From positions 1-49,695 of the forward strand of contig NZ_JXUW01000022.1 in NCBI RefSeq assembly GCF_000949255.1: a stretch of DNA of 49,695 bases. The letters run 5' to 3'. A program made the position numbers and the translations under genes. The number at the start of each line of letters is the position of its first letter. Within the stretch, counting starts at the first letter, position 1. Origin of the DNA: Ferrimicrobium acidiphilum DSM 19497. Lineage in GTDB: Bacteria > Actinomycetota > Acidimicrobiia > Acidimicrobiales > Acidimicrobiaceae. Below, piece by piece: positions 41,623 to 49,695 of the stretch. A model generated the notes under the pieces. It worked only from the letters and a program-made list of their open reading frames with translations. It ran no database searches and was not told where the DNA came from.

Positions 41623-42557
41623 CGATACTCCTCCAACTGTTATTCTTCCTCCTCATCGGTCCGGTCTCGATCGGCCTGATCCGCAAGGTTCATGCGCGCC
41701 TTGAGGGACGAAGTGGCGCACCCGTCATACAACCCTTTCGACGCTTTGGCCAGCTATGGAAGAAGGAGACCATAGAGCCCACTGGGGCAAGTGCGATCTT
41801 CCGTTTTGCTCCTTATGTTCTCCTCGGCACCAGTCTCACTATCGCAGCCGTCGGACCGTTCATCGCTACTTCAGATGGACTTGGTTCCTCGTCCGATCTC
41901 TTTGTCGTAGTAGGACTACTATTTCTCGGGAACATTACCATGGCCTTAGCCGGCCTGGACCTAGGGACATCCTTTGGCGGCATGGGCGCCTCGCGGGAAC
42001 TCACCGTATCGTCGCTTGTCGAACCCACATTGCTCATCGCGATTTTTGCGCTGTCCATCCCTGCTGGCACTAGCTCGCTTGATGCCATCTGTAGGACGGC
42101 GCTGTCGGATCCGGGGCGCCTCTTGACTCCAGCCGATCTCTTGGCTCTCGGTGCCTTCGTCGTGGTAGTCATAGCAGAAGCAAAACGTCTCCCGATCGAC
42201 AACCCGACGACCCACCTGGAGCTGACCATGATCCACGAAGCGATGCTTCTAGAGTACTCTGGCCCACGGCTTGCTGTCATCGAGTGGGCATCTGATATCC
42301 GACTCGCATTACTGCTCGGTCTCATAGCCAACCTTTTTTTCCCGCTCGGGATCGCCAACCACCAAGCCAACGTAGCGATGTTTGTGATCTCGATCACAGT
42401 GCTCGTCGTCAAAGTCCTACTGCTTGCTACACTTATCGCACTCGCCGAAACTGCGATCACCAAAATCAGGTTAACGAGGGTCCCAGAACTACTTTCTGGA
42501 TCGTTCATTTTCGCATTCCTTTCGATCATGATCTCGTTCTTCGTGAGCAGGCGATGA
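41619..42557 (+). CDS. HyfC/HycD-type membrane subunit (NuoH family)
   Basis: A 312-residue membrane protein. The ATG at 41619 overlaps the HyfB-like stop (ATGA) and precedes MTILLQLLFFLLIGPVSI. Family marks are KKETIEPTGASAIFRFAPYV (the start of the NuoH quinone-site loop), SFGGMGASRELTVSSLVEPT and RLPIDNPTTHLELTMIHEAM with the acidic residues at the quinone site. It anchors the soluble subunits. It corresponds to Rv0084 (HycD). Confidence 0.94.
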   Translation: MTILLQLLFFLLIGPVSIGLIRKVHARLEGRSGAPVIQPFRRFGQLWKKETIEPTGASAIFRFAPYVLLGTSLTIAAVGPFIATSDGLGSSSDLFVVVGLLFLGNITMALAGLDLGTSFGGMGASRELTVSSLVEPTLLIAIFALSIPAGTSSLDAICRTALSDPGRLLTPADLLALGAFVVVVIAEAKRLPIDNPTTHLELTMIHEAMLLEYSGPRLAVIEWASDIRLALLLGLIANLFFPLGIANHQANVAMFVISITVLVVKVLLLATLIALAETAITKIRLTRVPELLSGSFIFAFLSIMISFFVSRR

Positions 42558-42558
42558 G

Positions 42559-43206
42559 ATGAGCATTCTGATTCAACTGTGTCCGGCATTGCTCCTTCTC
42601 ACTGGCATTCTGATTGCTGCATTTAGAGATCTCCGCGCCCAGACGGTCATCCTACGAATCCAGGGGATAGGACTTGGCATGTTACCACTGCTGCTGGCTA
42701 TCGAGCAGCACTCGGTGGCGCTGGCCGTTGCGGGTGTCATTGAGCTTGCTATACGGGGTTTTCTCCTCCCCGGGCTCCTGATGCGAACCGTGAAGCGTCT
42801 TCCACCGGAGCAAGATCCATCCACGGTGCGCAACACCGCCAGTTCCTTCTTGCTATCGGGCATTCTCACCGTAATCGCCAACCTGGTCTTCTTACCCCTC
42901 ACGCGAGCGACCTCTACAACCTTAGGACAGTCAAGCTTTATCGGCCTTGTGTTAGTATTCCTCGGAATTCAGGTGCTGCTCATGAGGCGTCGGGCAATCG
43001 GGCAGATCATCGGTTTCCTGATGATCGACAACGGGATTGACGCTTTCGGGTTCCTCGCCACCCTTGGCGTGCCATTCATACTCGAGCTCGGTGGCGGTCT
43101 TGATCTAGTGTTTGTCGTCCTAATTCTGGCGGTGTTGACAAACCGAATGGTGATCAAATTCGAAGGTACAGACATCGACGATCTCTCGGAGTTGAGGGAA
43201 CGGTGA
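42559..43206 (+). CDS. HyfE-type membrane subunit (NuoK-like)
   Basis: A 215-residue protein with about seven helices; the last ~100 residues contain the NuoK-like features GFLMIDNGIDAFGFLATLGV and LVFVVLILAVLTNRMVIKF. It starts one base after the HyfC-like stop and ends in GTGA, overlapping the next start. It corresponds to Rv0085 (HycP). The carboxylates in the helices (MIDNGID) should form part of the ion path. Confidence 0.9.
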   Translation: MSILIQLCPALLLLTGILIAAFRDLRAQTVILRIQGIGLGMLPLLLAIEQHSVALAVAGVIELAIRGFLLPGLLMRTVKRLPPEQDPSTVRNTASSFLLSGILTVIANLVFLPLTRATSTTLGQSSFIGLVLVFLGIQVLLMRRRAIGQIIGFLMIDNGIDAFGFLATLGVPFILELGGGLDLVFVVLILAVLTNRMVIKFEGTDIDDLSELRER

Positions 43207-44669
43207 TGGCGCTTATCCTGTTCGGCGTCGTAGTGGGTCTCCCTCTGTTGGCAATTGCTTCGGCCACTCTACACGCACCACACCGACTCACTTGGATAGG
43301 TACCCTCGTTGTGGATGCCTCTATCCTTGTCGCTGGGGCTCTTGTCCTGCTGGTGCACCCAGGTACTGTTCTGATGGCGAACAACTTCCGGCTCGACCCA
43401 CTTGCAGGGATCCTATTGCTGGTGATCGGGTCGGTTGCAATCCTCTCCGGGGCGTCGAGCAGGACCTATCTCAGTCATCAGCTTCTCGACGACCCAGTCG
43501 CTGATCATAAGTGGCGACTCTACTGGGGTCTTTTTAATCTCTTCACCCTCACCATGGTCCTAGCCGTCGTCTCGAACAACCTCGGCATCACCTGGATCGC
43601 TATCGAGGCAACGACGGTGTCAACGACCTTCCTCGTCGGGTTCAAGCGGACGCCAAAATCCCTCGAAGCCGCCTGGAAGTACGCCATCATCTGCTCCTTC
43701 GGACTCTCAGTTGCTCTACTTGGCGTCGTCGTGATCTACTTCGGCGCCACCAAAGCAGGGATCCCAGGATCGCAGGCTCTGCTGATCAACGTACTCCTGC
43801 AGCACGCTAAGGAGTTGAACCCGAGCATTCTTCGCATTGGTATCGGTCTCTGTATCGTTGGCTTTGGAGCCAAAGCGGGCTTGGTGCCTTTTCACACCTG
43901 GTTGCCGGATGCCCATTCTCAAGCCCCGGCACCGATCTCGGCCATGATGTCTGGCGTCCTTCTTTCAGTAGCCGCCTCCGTCGTACTTCGTGTCACCGAG
44001 CTCTCATCGGCGATACTCGGTCCTTCCTATGCGCGACTGCTCCTTTTGATCATTGGTATTCTCACCATGGGGGTTGCGGCTCTCTTAATCTTCGGCCAAC
44101 AAGAGCTTAAGCGAATGCTGGCCCAGTCATCAATGGAACAGATGGGTTTGATCGCCATCGCCATCGCCATCAATACTGAGCTAGCCATAGCAGCCCTTCT
44201 ATTACACATCTTTGTCCATGGCATCGCGAAGAGTTCAGCTTTTATCGCTGCGGGCCAAATGGAAGAGGTAACAAGCAAACATCGGATCGCAGACATCGCG
44301 GGCATGTTGCGGACTCACCCTCATCTCGCCCGCGGCTTCCTCCTTGCACTCATCGCATTGCTTGCTGTGCCACCATTTGGGCTCTTCTGGAGTGAGGCGG
44401 GAATCATCACCGCAACAGTGCGGGCCGGATACCTTCTCCCTGCGATACTTGTGGTGTTACTTCTGCTGATCGCCTCGATTGGCCTAGTGCGTGCTGGCCT
44501 CGCACTCACGTTGTCGGACCCACTGCCGACCAAACTCAGAACGCTCCAGACTCGATCCTTGCATCCAGTTGTCATCGCGACCTCAATCGCAGCTGTGGTA
44601 GGACTCGTTGGCACCCCCACCACCCATATCATCGTCCAGGCCGCCTCGTCAATCCTTCAGAAGGTGTGA
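43203..44669 (+). CDS. HyfF-type antiporter-like membrane subunit (NuoN/MrpD family)
   Basis: A 488-residue membrane protein. GTG (43203) or ATG (43206) may be the start. It shows NNLGITWIAIEATTVSTTFL, GFGAKAGLVPFHTWLPDAHS and ISAMMSGVLLSVAASV, plus QQELKRMLAQSSMEQMGLIA and LLLHIFVHGIAKSSAFIAAG, the second set of the antiporter-type channel residues (Lys and His). The complex thus has two antiporter-like subunits. Corresponds to Rv0086 (HycQ). Confidence 0.94.
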   Translation: MMALILFGVVVGLPLLAIASATLHAPHRLTWIGTLVVDASILVAGALVLLVHPGTVLMANNFRLDPLAGILLLVIGSVAILSGASSRTYLSHQLLDDPVADHKWRLYWGLFNLFTLTMVLAVVSNNLGITWIAIEATTVSTTFLVGFKRTPKSLEAAWKYAIICSFGLSVALLGVVVIYFGATKAGIPGSQALLINVLLQHAKELNPSILRIGIGLCIVGFGAKAGLVPFHTWLPDAHSQAPAPISAMMSGVLLSVAASVVLRVTELSSAILGPSYARLLLLIIGILTMGVAALLIFGQQELKRMLAQSSMEQMGLIAIAIAINTELAIAALLLHIFVHGIAKSSAFIAAGQMEEVTSKHRIADIAGMLRTHPHLARGFLLALIALLAVPPFGLFWSEAGIITATVRAGYLLPAILVVLLLLIASIGLVRAGLALTLSDPLPTKLRTLQTRSLHPVVIATSIAAVVGLVGTPTTHIIVQAASSILQKV

Positions 44670-46210
44670 GTATGTCCTCAATCGTTCCAGCCACAAGCTG
44701 TTCACCTCGAGATATTGCCCCTGTGTTGGCCCACGCTCTTGCGAACGGTGCTCGAGTGGCCATGGTGGGAGGGGAGGATCGACCATCAGAGGGTGTCATT
44801 GAGATTAACTATCTGCTAGTCAACGGCGTCGAGCCCCTATTTTCCGAGTTCACCCTTCAACTCGATCGCTCCAAGCCCAGGCTCGCCTCCATGGCGAATC
44901 TCGACTTCTCGATCGGTCGTTTCGAACGTGAGCTTGCTGACCAATTCGGTGTCATCCTTGTTGGGCATCCGCGCCCGGCTCGTCTCGTAAAACATGCCCA
45001 CTGGCCAGAAGATTATCACCCGCTACTCCATGATGCACCTCCTAACCTGGGTACCTTGCCCGATCGGAGTGATTACCCCTTCCTTGAGGTCCAGGGCGAT
45101 GCAGTCTACGAGATCGGGGTTGGCCCCATCCATGCCGGAATCATCGAGCCGGGCCACTTTCGATTCTCGGCGGTTGGCGAGTCTATCATCGCAATGAAGG
45201 CCCGCCTGTGGTTTGTTCATCGTGGTATTGAGAAGCTTTTCGAGGGCGTCGGCCTTCCAGAGGCGATTACTCTCGCTGAAAAGATCTCAGGTGACTCATC
45301 TGTCGGTCACTCACTCGCGATGACCGAGGCTATCGAAGACGCGCTTGGCATCGAGATCGACCCACTCACGAGGCTAGCGCGCCAGCACCTGCTCAACATG
45401 GAGCAGATGCATAACCTCATCAGCGACATAGGCGCAATCGCCAATGACGTCGCCTTCTCCATCGTCAACTCGTTCTCCAGCACGCAGAGAGAGTACGCAC
45501 TGCGTGAGAATCGGCGACTGACGGGTCACCGGCTGCTCCGTGGAGCGATCAGGCTCGGTGGAGTAGCGTTCCGTGAACCACCGGATCCACTCTTCTTCGA
45601 ACGGCTCGCCAAGGAGATGGATGAGATTGTGGAGATCTTTCTCTCGAACGTCATGGCGATGGACAGGCTAAAGGGCACCGGTATCCTGAGTACTATCGAT
45701 GCAAGGGCTATCGGGTGTGTTGGCTATGTAGCGTTAGCCTCTGGGATTCCTAACGCTGAAGTAGTGGCTCCAACAATCGACACCTCTCGCGCCGACAACA
45801 TCGTCGCCAACACCGGCTACGACCCCAGCCAGCAAACTCCAGGTGCAGCTTCTATAGGCTCCGGAGACGTCGCGGCACGTCTAGAGGTACGGATCTTCCA
45901 GCTTCGTAGCGTGCTAGCTGAACTCGCGCAATCAGCATTGCTCCTAGAGAGTTTCGTTACAGCCTCGGTGCCAATCTCGATAAGTAGCTCGACGGAACGA
46001 GCCACAGGCGTAGCCTGTCTAGAGAGTTGGAGAGGGAGACTTACGCATCGGATCGTCGTAGATCACGGCAGAATCATACGAGCAAAGGTGGTCGATCCGT
46101 CGTTTTTCAACTGGCCAGCCGTCTCAATCTCACTTCGCGGCGCGATGGTGGCAGATTTTCCGTTGATTAACAAGAGCTTTAACCTCTCGTACGCGGGCAA
46201 TGACCTCTGA
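44666..46210 (+). CDS. HyfG/HycE-type large subunit without NiFe cysteines
   Basis: A 514-residue fusion of a 30-kDa domain (FSEFTLQLDRSKPRL, FERELADQFGVILVGHPRPA, HAHWPEDYHPL; residues ~45-130) and a NuoD/hydrogenase-large domain. Where [NiFe] enzymes have R-I-C-G-I-C, it reads KISGDSSVGHSLAM, and where they have D-P-C-x-x-C near the C terminus it reads DFPLINKSFNLSYAG. Both Cys pairs are gone, so it cannot hold the NiFe centre. It corresponds to Rv0087 (HycE). GTG start overlaps the previous stop; ATG at 44672 is an alternative. Confidence 0.93.
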   Translation: MSMSSIVPATSCSPRDIAPVLAHALANGARVAMVGGEDRPSEGVIEINYLLVNGVEPLFSEFTLQLDRSKPRLASMANLDFSIGRFERELADQFGVILVGHPRPARLVKHAHWPEDYHPLLHDAPPNLGTLPDRSDYPFLEVQGDAVYEIGVGPIHAGIIEPGHFRFSAVGESIIAMKARLWFVHRGIEKLFEGVGLPEAITLAEKISGDSSVGHSLAMTEAIEDALGIEIDPLTRLARQHLLNMEQMHNLISDIGAIANDVAFSIVNSFSSTQREYALRENRRLTGHRLLRGAIRLGGVAFREPPDPLFFERLAKEMDEIVEIFLSNVMAMDRLKGTGILSTIDARAIGCVGYVALASGIPNAEVVAPTIDTSRADNIVANTGYDPSQQTPGAASIGSGDVAARLEVRIFQLRSVLAELAQSALLLESFVTASVPISISSSTERATGVACLESWRGRLTHRIVVDHGRIIRAKVVDPSFFNWPAVSISLRGAMVADFPLINKSFNLSYAGNDL

Positions 46211-46525
46211 GTCCGCTCCAAAGCACCTGCGCGTTCATAGGCACTTACCTTCTTCTCGCTCTCCAGCCGCTTCAGTTCCTTCCGTCCTACCGATGGAGAC
46301 GAAGCTGAAACGAGTCGGTGGGTGCCCACCTCTCATGTCTAACCTGTGTTGTAGTGGCTTGCTTGGAGTTTTAGCCATTGAGCGAGAGCCGAAGAATCTA
46401 CTAGGACGTTCTGGTTTTCCATTTGCGCGTAGGAATCTGTCATCAAGGATCTTCTTGACTCACCCGCAGGGAGTGAATCGGCTGATCTCGCGATCTTCGC
46501 TCCTTGACTTGGGCGTTTCTGGTGG
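46211..46525. other. Intergenic region, no gene seen
   Basis: No supported gene. Minus-strand frames at 46339-46548 are open and include a stretch like MENQNVLVDSSALAQWLK, which I cannot assign. A relation to the short ORF at 46526 is possible. Confidence 0.35.
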
Positions 46526-46678
46526 TCACTTAGCCGCTTCCTGGGCAAGCATTGTTACGGTGGATCGGTATTGGCCATGCTTGATCATCTCAGCAGTCTT
46601 AAATACTCCGCCCATCGATGGGTCGCCCTGGCGAGCTAAACTGCGAAGGCGGCGTTCAATCGTTTCTACGATTCGCAT
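46526..46678 (-). CDS. Possible 50-residue protein or gene remnant
   Basis: From an ATG at 46676-46678: MRIVETIERRLRSLARQGDP, then MGGVFKTAEMIKHGQYRSTV and TMLAQEAAK, 50 residues. The composition is that of a real helical protein, with an amphipathic first helix, but no ribosome-binding site precedes it. It is likelier a fragment of a larger gene now lost. No family recognised. Confidence 0.35.
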   Translation of the reverse strand: MRIVETIERRLRSLARQGDPSMGGVFKTAEMIKHGQYRSTVTMLAQEAAK

Positions 46679-46748
46679 AGTTCTTGGACGAATGACTTGA
46701 AACTACTTTTTCGATGATAATGTTTTGCCTACAGAAAAGGCGCTTTGT

Positions 46749-47432
46749 ATGTTGCTGAGAGATATACGCGCCCACAAGGTAGCCCTCGCAATATGTGCTG
46801 CTCTGACAACCATCGCACTCTCGGTCATAGCAAAGGTGCATATCGATGATGTGGATCTCGAGTCGGTCAAGGATCGGGGCGTGATCATAGCGAGCAACCA
46901 TCGTAGTCTTTTGGACTTCTTTGTAGGCACCGTCGCATTCCGGCGATGGGGTGTGTATCCGTATCCCTTCGTCAGGGGCGACTTCTTCGCCAGGCCGGTT
47001 CTAGGCCGAGCGCTGAGACTGGTGGGGGCGATTCCTGCGGGTCATGGTCGAAGTGCATTGTTCGCCGTCAAGAGAGCCCATGAGATTTTGCACAACGGTG
47101 GTGTCATCACCATCGCTCCAGAAGGGCGGATTGTTCCCTTGTCGCAGCGCTCTACTGGATTAGGGGATTTGAAGCGCGGAGTGGGAATCATGAGTTCTAG
47201 ATATGCAACTCCTATCCTCTTGGCGGCCGTAAAGAATACCGATGAAGCATGGCCTGCCGGACGTCGAGCCCCGATGTTGCACTTACCGTGGAATCGTCCG
47301 ACGATCACTGTTGTCACCACATTACTGATCGTTCAAGTTGGAATGAGTTCTTCGGAGATTACTCTGCTGGTGACACAGGGATTGAACTCCCTCCTCGGTG
47401 CTAGTGTTGACACCGAAGAGGATCCAAGATGA
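46749..47432 (+). CDS. 1-acyl-glycerol-3-phosphate acyltransferase (PlsC type)
   Basis: A 227-residue acyltransferase. The catalytic H-x4-D motif is SNHRSLLDFF (residues ~49-58). VRGDFFARPVLGRALRLVGA and FAVKRAHEILHNGGV continue the fold and TIAPEGRIVPLS is the 'E-G' block that binds the phosphate. A hydrophobic N terminus (IRAHKVALAICAALTTIALS) probably anchors it. I prefer the ATG at 46749 to a TTG-type start at 46725. It makes phosphatidic acid or a related lipid. Stands alone. Confidence 0.88.
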   Translation: MLLRDIRAHKVALAICAALTTIALSVIAKVHIDDVDLESVKDRGVIIASNHRSLLDFFVGTVAFRRWGVYPYPFVRGDFFARPVLGRALRLVGAIPAGHGRSALFAVKRAHEILHNGGVITIAPEGRIVPLSQRSTGLGDLKRGVGIMSSRYATPILLAAVKNTDEAWPAGRRAPMLHLPWNRPTITVVTTLLIVQVGMSSSEITLLVTQGLNSLLGASVDTEEDPR

Positions 47433-47676
47433 TGGCGCATTGGCACGCTTGGAAACGCTTGACGGCACCGGATAATCACTTAGCTCGTCTATCTCCTGTC
47501 TATTGAGTCAGATGTTCAGCCTGATCACAAAGATCTAATAGCCAGTCGATATGCTTAGCTCGCAGAGCGGAGTTGTCGGCGCTGCCTTCTTGGCGGTCCT
47601 GTATCCACCTATGGTCCCAGGTAGTTGCACTACGTGGGCTGAGCTAGCGGTTGTTAGTGACCAGAAAGCTGTTCAC
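47433..47676. other. Intergenic region between convergent genes
   Basis: No supported gene and no strong hairpin seen. Confidence 0.35.
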
Positions 47677-48408
47677 CTATACATGATGAGGAGCGGCTAG
47701 CGACCAGACGACCACGAAGTAGCATGCGCTCGCAAGGACGACCATGGCGTGCCAAACTTCGTGGTAGCCGAAAACTTTAGGGGCGGGATCGGGCCATCGA
47801 AACCCAAGCACACCAGCTCCTAAGCTGTAGATGACTCCCATTCCAATAAATAGGATGATCTCGGTGGCGCTCAGGTTATGAATCGCCTGTGGCAGAGTGA
47901 TCACCGCGAGCCAGCCTAGCGCGATATATGCCAGCCCGCTGATAACGCCCTTCGGCATGACGCCGATCCACGTGAGCAGAGCACAACTGGTACCACCAAT
48001 CCAAACTCCAACTAGTGCAAGGTCGAAGAGCCATCCAGTCCCAGCGAGAAGAAAGAACGGCGTAGCAGAGGCAGCAATGAATAGGTATATCATTGCACGA
48101 TCAGCCCGACGGAGCCGTTCGCGTGTTATAGACGAAACTGGCAGCAGGTGGTAGCCAGCACTGATTGCATAGAGGGCAATCAAACCTAGTAAGTAGACAA
48201 TGACACCAATGCTCGCCCCATCCTTGGTTAGCAGTGCGACACTGGCCGGTAGTGCGACCCCAAGAGCGCAAAGGTGCAGAACACCGCGCCAGCGAGGAGC
48301 AAGTTCGGTGCCTGATGGACGCGAACGCTGATCTCGAAAGTTGAATGAGATTGAAGAAGGTGTCACCAAGTGACTCCCGCGGGCGTTGTCGGCCCGAAAT
48401 CGAACCAC
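47677..48408 (-). CDS. Hemolysin III / PAQR-family membrane protein
   Basis: A 243-residue membrane protein with seven helices. The family's zinc-site motifs are present: YAISAGYHLLPVSSITRERL (first His), RADRAMIYLFIAASATPFFL (Asp), and FGYHEVWHAMVVLASACYF near the C terminus (two His). Such proteins resemble progestin/adiponectin-receptor-type hydrolases. The start at 48408 gives a ~35-residue polar N terminus. A GTG some 14 codons in is an alternative start. No operon partners. Confidence 0.9.
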   Translation of the reverse strand: MVRFRADNARGSHLVTPSSISFNFRDQRSRPSGTELAPRWRGVLHLCALGVALPASVALLTKDGASIGVIVYLLGLIALYAISAGYHLLPVSSITRERLRRADRAMIYLFIAASATPFFLLAGTGWLFDLALVGVWIGGTSCALLTWIGVMPKGVISGLAYIALGWLAVITLPQAIHNLSATEIILFIGMGVIYSLGAGVLGFRWPDPAPKVFGYHEVWHAMVVLASACYFVVVWSLAAPHHV

Positions 48409-48604
48409 ACTTCAAGAGGTGTAATGCCGAGGGTGCTCGATGGATGGTCGTACAATTGTTGCGTTTGGATCCTCAGTATTGGAGGCAATCCAGACTTCTT
48501 CCTGCGCATCTGGCTCCTCTTCATGGATCAGCTACTTTTGCCACAGTTTACAGCCCCTCTGCTAGGCGTCTTCAAATTTACCTGTTCGTGCCAACACCTG
48601 TGGT

Positions 48605-48905
48605 CTAATGAGGCAAACCTCGGACCGCCGAGTGAGTGGATAATGATGCAGGTTCTCTATCATGACCGGTATCAGGACAAAACCTGACCGACCGTTTGGG
48701 GGTGGGGTGTGGGCGACGTTGCAAACGTGAACGATCTCCTCGATAGCCATGTGATTCTCGATCTTGAGTGTCTCGACCGGATCTACTTGAACGTCTATGT
48801 GCCCAAGCTTCAAATGCCAGGTCAAGTCGTCTACTTCCTGCGCGATCATCGAAAGATGCCGATTGCCTCTCCGGCCATCATGGAGAAGATGGGGAATCGC
48901 TTCAG
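48605..48905. repeat. Right copy of the window-end repeat
   Basis: It begins at CTAATGAGGCAAACCTCGGA and is repeated inverted at 1-299. Near the start, CTCGG (48619-48623) and CCGAG (48628-48632) form a small hairpin around ACCG. The repeat covers the upstream ~105 bases and the first ~65 codons of the gene starting at 48709; the element may continue beyond. Confidence 0.9.
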
Positions 48906-49695
48906 AGAGGCCGTTCGGAGCTTTGCAACGACAAACAACATCCCTATTGTGCGTTTTAAGAAGGGTGAGCGCCACATCCAGGTCATGGAGCCCTACCTCA
49001 AGGCTGCAACTGAACCTGGAATAGTAGCAATCGGAGTAGCCCAGGAGTTTCAATCAGTCTTTAGCGCAACCAAGAGGAAGGACTCGTCTGGGGGTGCTCC
49101 GTCATTCACCTTCGCAAAGGCTGATCGACGAGTCACCGCTTACTACTTCTATCTCATGGATGCCGACTTCGGAGCCGGGTTCATCAAGATCTGCTCGTAC
49201 TTCCCCTATCCGGGAAAGGTCTGGGTCAACGGACACGAATGGGCGAAACGTCAAGCGCTCAAAGCAGGTATCGGATTCACGGAGTTAGCCAATGGGTTCG
49301 CCTCCTGTGAGGACTCTGTAGCTCTTCAAGCTCTCTGTAACCGTCTTGGTCCAAACCAGATCGAGGAGTTCTTCCACCGTTGGATGCAGGTCATCCCAAT
49401 CCCACTCGACGATAGAGACCGTTTGGCCGGTTTCTGGTGGGAGTTGTCAATGCGTCAGATCGAGGTCTCTCGCACTATCGTCTTTGATGCACCTCGTCGA
49501 GCCCGGGCCTTCTTCGAGTCAACCGTGGCCGACAACATCGACATCGGCCGCCCAGATGAAGTCAAGCTAATCTTTGCTCGCCAGATCCGTAAGAACACCA
49601 ACGCTGAGTTCGCAACCAGGATCGTAACACGGGGAACCGATGTCACCATCAACGCGTTCTACAAACACTCTCGTATCAAGGAATACCTCAAGGAG
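48709..49695 (+). CDS. Unrecognised conserved protein, partial (3' end beyond window)
   Basis: At least 329 codons with a GTG start (a second GTG is at 48727), open to the window's end. GGGGGTGGGG lies right before the start. The protein begins GDVANVNDLLDSHVILDLEC, is soluble and has many aromatic residues (AYYFYLMDADFGAGFIKICS, YFPYPGKVWVNGHEWAKRQ, FWWELSMRQIEVSRTIVFDA). I have an impression of similar actinobacterial hypothetical proteins but cannot name a family or a transposase motif. A broken copy at the left end of the window shows it is multicopy, so it probably belongs to a mobile element. Confidence 0.75.
   Translation, partial: MGDVANVNDLLDSHVILDLECLDRIYLNVYVPKLQMPGQVVYFLRDHRKMPIASPAIMEKMGNRFREAVRSFATTNNIPIVRFKKGERHIQVMEPYLKAATEPGIVAIGVAQEFQSVFSATKRKDSSGGAPSFTFAKADRRVTAYYFYLMDADFGAGFIKICSYFPYPGKVWVNGHEWAKRQALKAGIGFTELANGFASCEDSVALQALCNRLGPNQIEEFFHRWMQVIPIPLDDRDRLAGFWWELSMRQIEVSRTIVFDAPRRARAFFESTVADNIDIGRPDEVKLIFARQIRKNTNAEFATRIVTRGTDVTINAFYKHSRIKEYLKE

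Noticed and set aside
44666-46210. A functional group 4 [NiFe] hydrogenase
   Set aside because: Both cysteine pairs that bind the NiFe centre are absent from the large subunit.

Overview
The window looks like a mid-GC, single-membrane actinobacterium, and I would guess an Acidimicrobiia-like acidophile (Ferrimicrobium or Acidithrix relatives); the taxon is inference. The pointers are a DUF6314-type protein, a PP2C plus Ser/Thr kinase pair, an F420/luciferase-type oxidoreductase, lipoproteins without outer-membrane genes, and a seven-gene locus with the same gene order as Mycobacterium tuberculosis Rv0081-Rv0087. Both window ends lie in copies of one ~300-bp repeat in opposite orientation, so this may be an assembly contig that stopped at a multicopy element.

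Layout. 1-707: broken inverted copy of the repeat, inserted into a decayed IS3-family transposase. 1021-6460: MFS transporter, exported phosphodiester-glycosidase-like protein, and a TetR regulator coupled to a 14-helix drug exporter. 6947-9382: ArsR-rhodanese fusion regulator, then a small protein and an MFS transporter behind an AT-rich operator. 9383-11794: gene-poor, with one candidate 51-residue peptide gene followed by a terminator. 11795-13391: three compact exported or envelope genes. 13853-18962: APC permease, PP2C phosphatase, membrane Ser/Thr kinase, glutamine-synthetase-like ligase and a small membrane protein. 19287-22251 (minus): DUF6314-like protein and a CitA/DcuS-type two-component system. 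22802-27561: five-gene branched-chain-amino-acid-type ABC importer, with a triple 29-bp repeat and a perfect palindrome in the divergent control region.

27882-30930: a secreted Ser/Thr-rich protein, a radical-SAM enzyme of the anaerobic sulfatase-maturase type with a C-terminal SEC-C zinc motif, and a DsrE-like sulfur carrier behind a CsoR/CstR-like operator. 31388-34344: a divergent cluster (two-domain DNA-binding protein and alpha/beta hydrolase facing a luciferase-like oxidoreductase and a metallo-beta-lactamase lactonase) around a 27-bp inverted repeat. 34541-38797: a graveyard of integrase, IS4 and IS3 remnants with a small zinc-ribbon gene and a VOC protein. 38798-46210: ArsR regulator and six overlapping genes of an energy-converting-hydrogenase-related complex whose large subunit has lost the NiFe-binding cysteines. 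46526-48408: a small ORF, an acyltransferase and a hemolysin III/PAQR protein. 48709-end: a partial gene of a family I do not recognise, whose 5' part is the repeat found at the left end.

Three themes recur: reactive sulfur (ArsR-rhodanese, DsrE with CstR-like operator), nitrogen or amino-acid uptake under phosphorylation control (APC/PP2C/kinase/ligase, two-component system, ABC importer), and quinone- or ion-linked membrane redox (hydrogenase-related complex).
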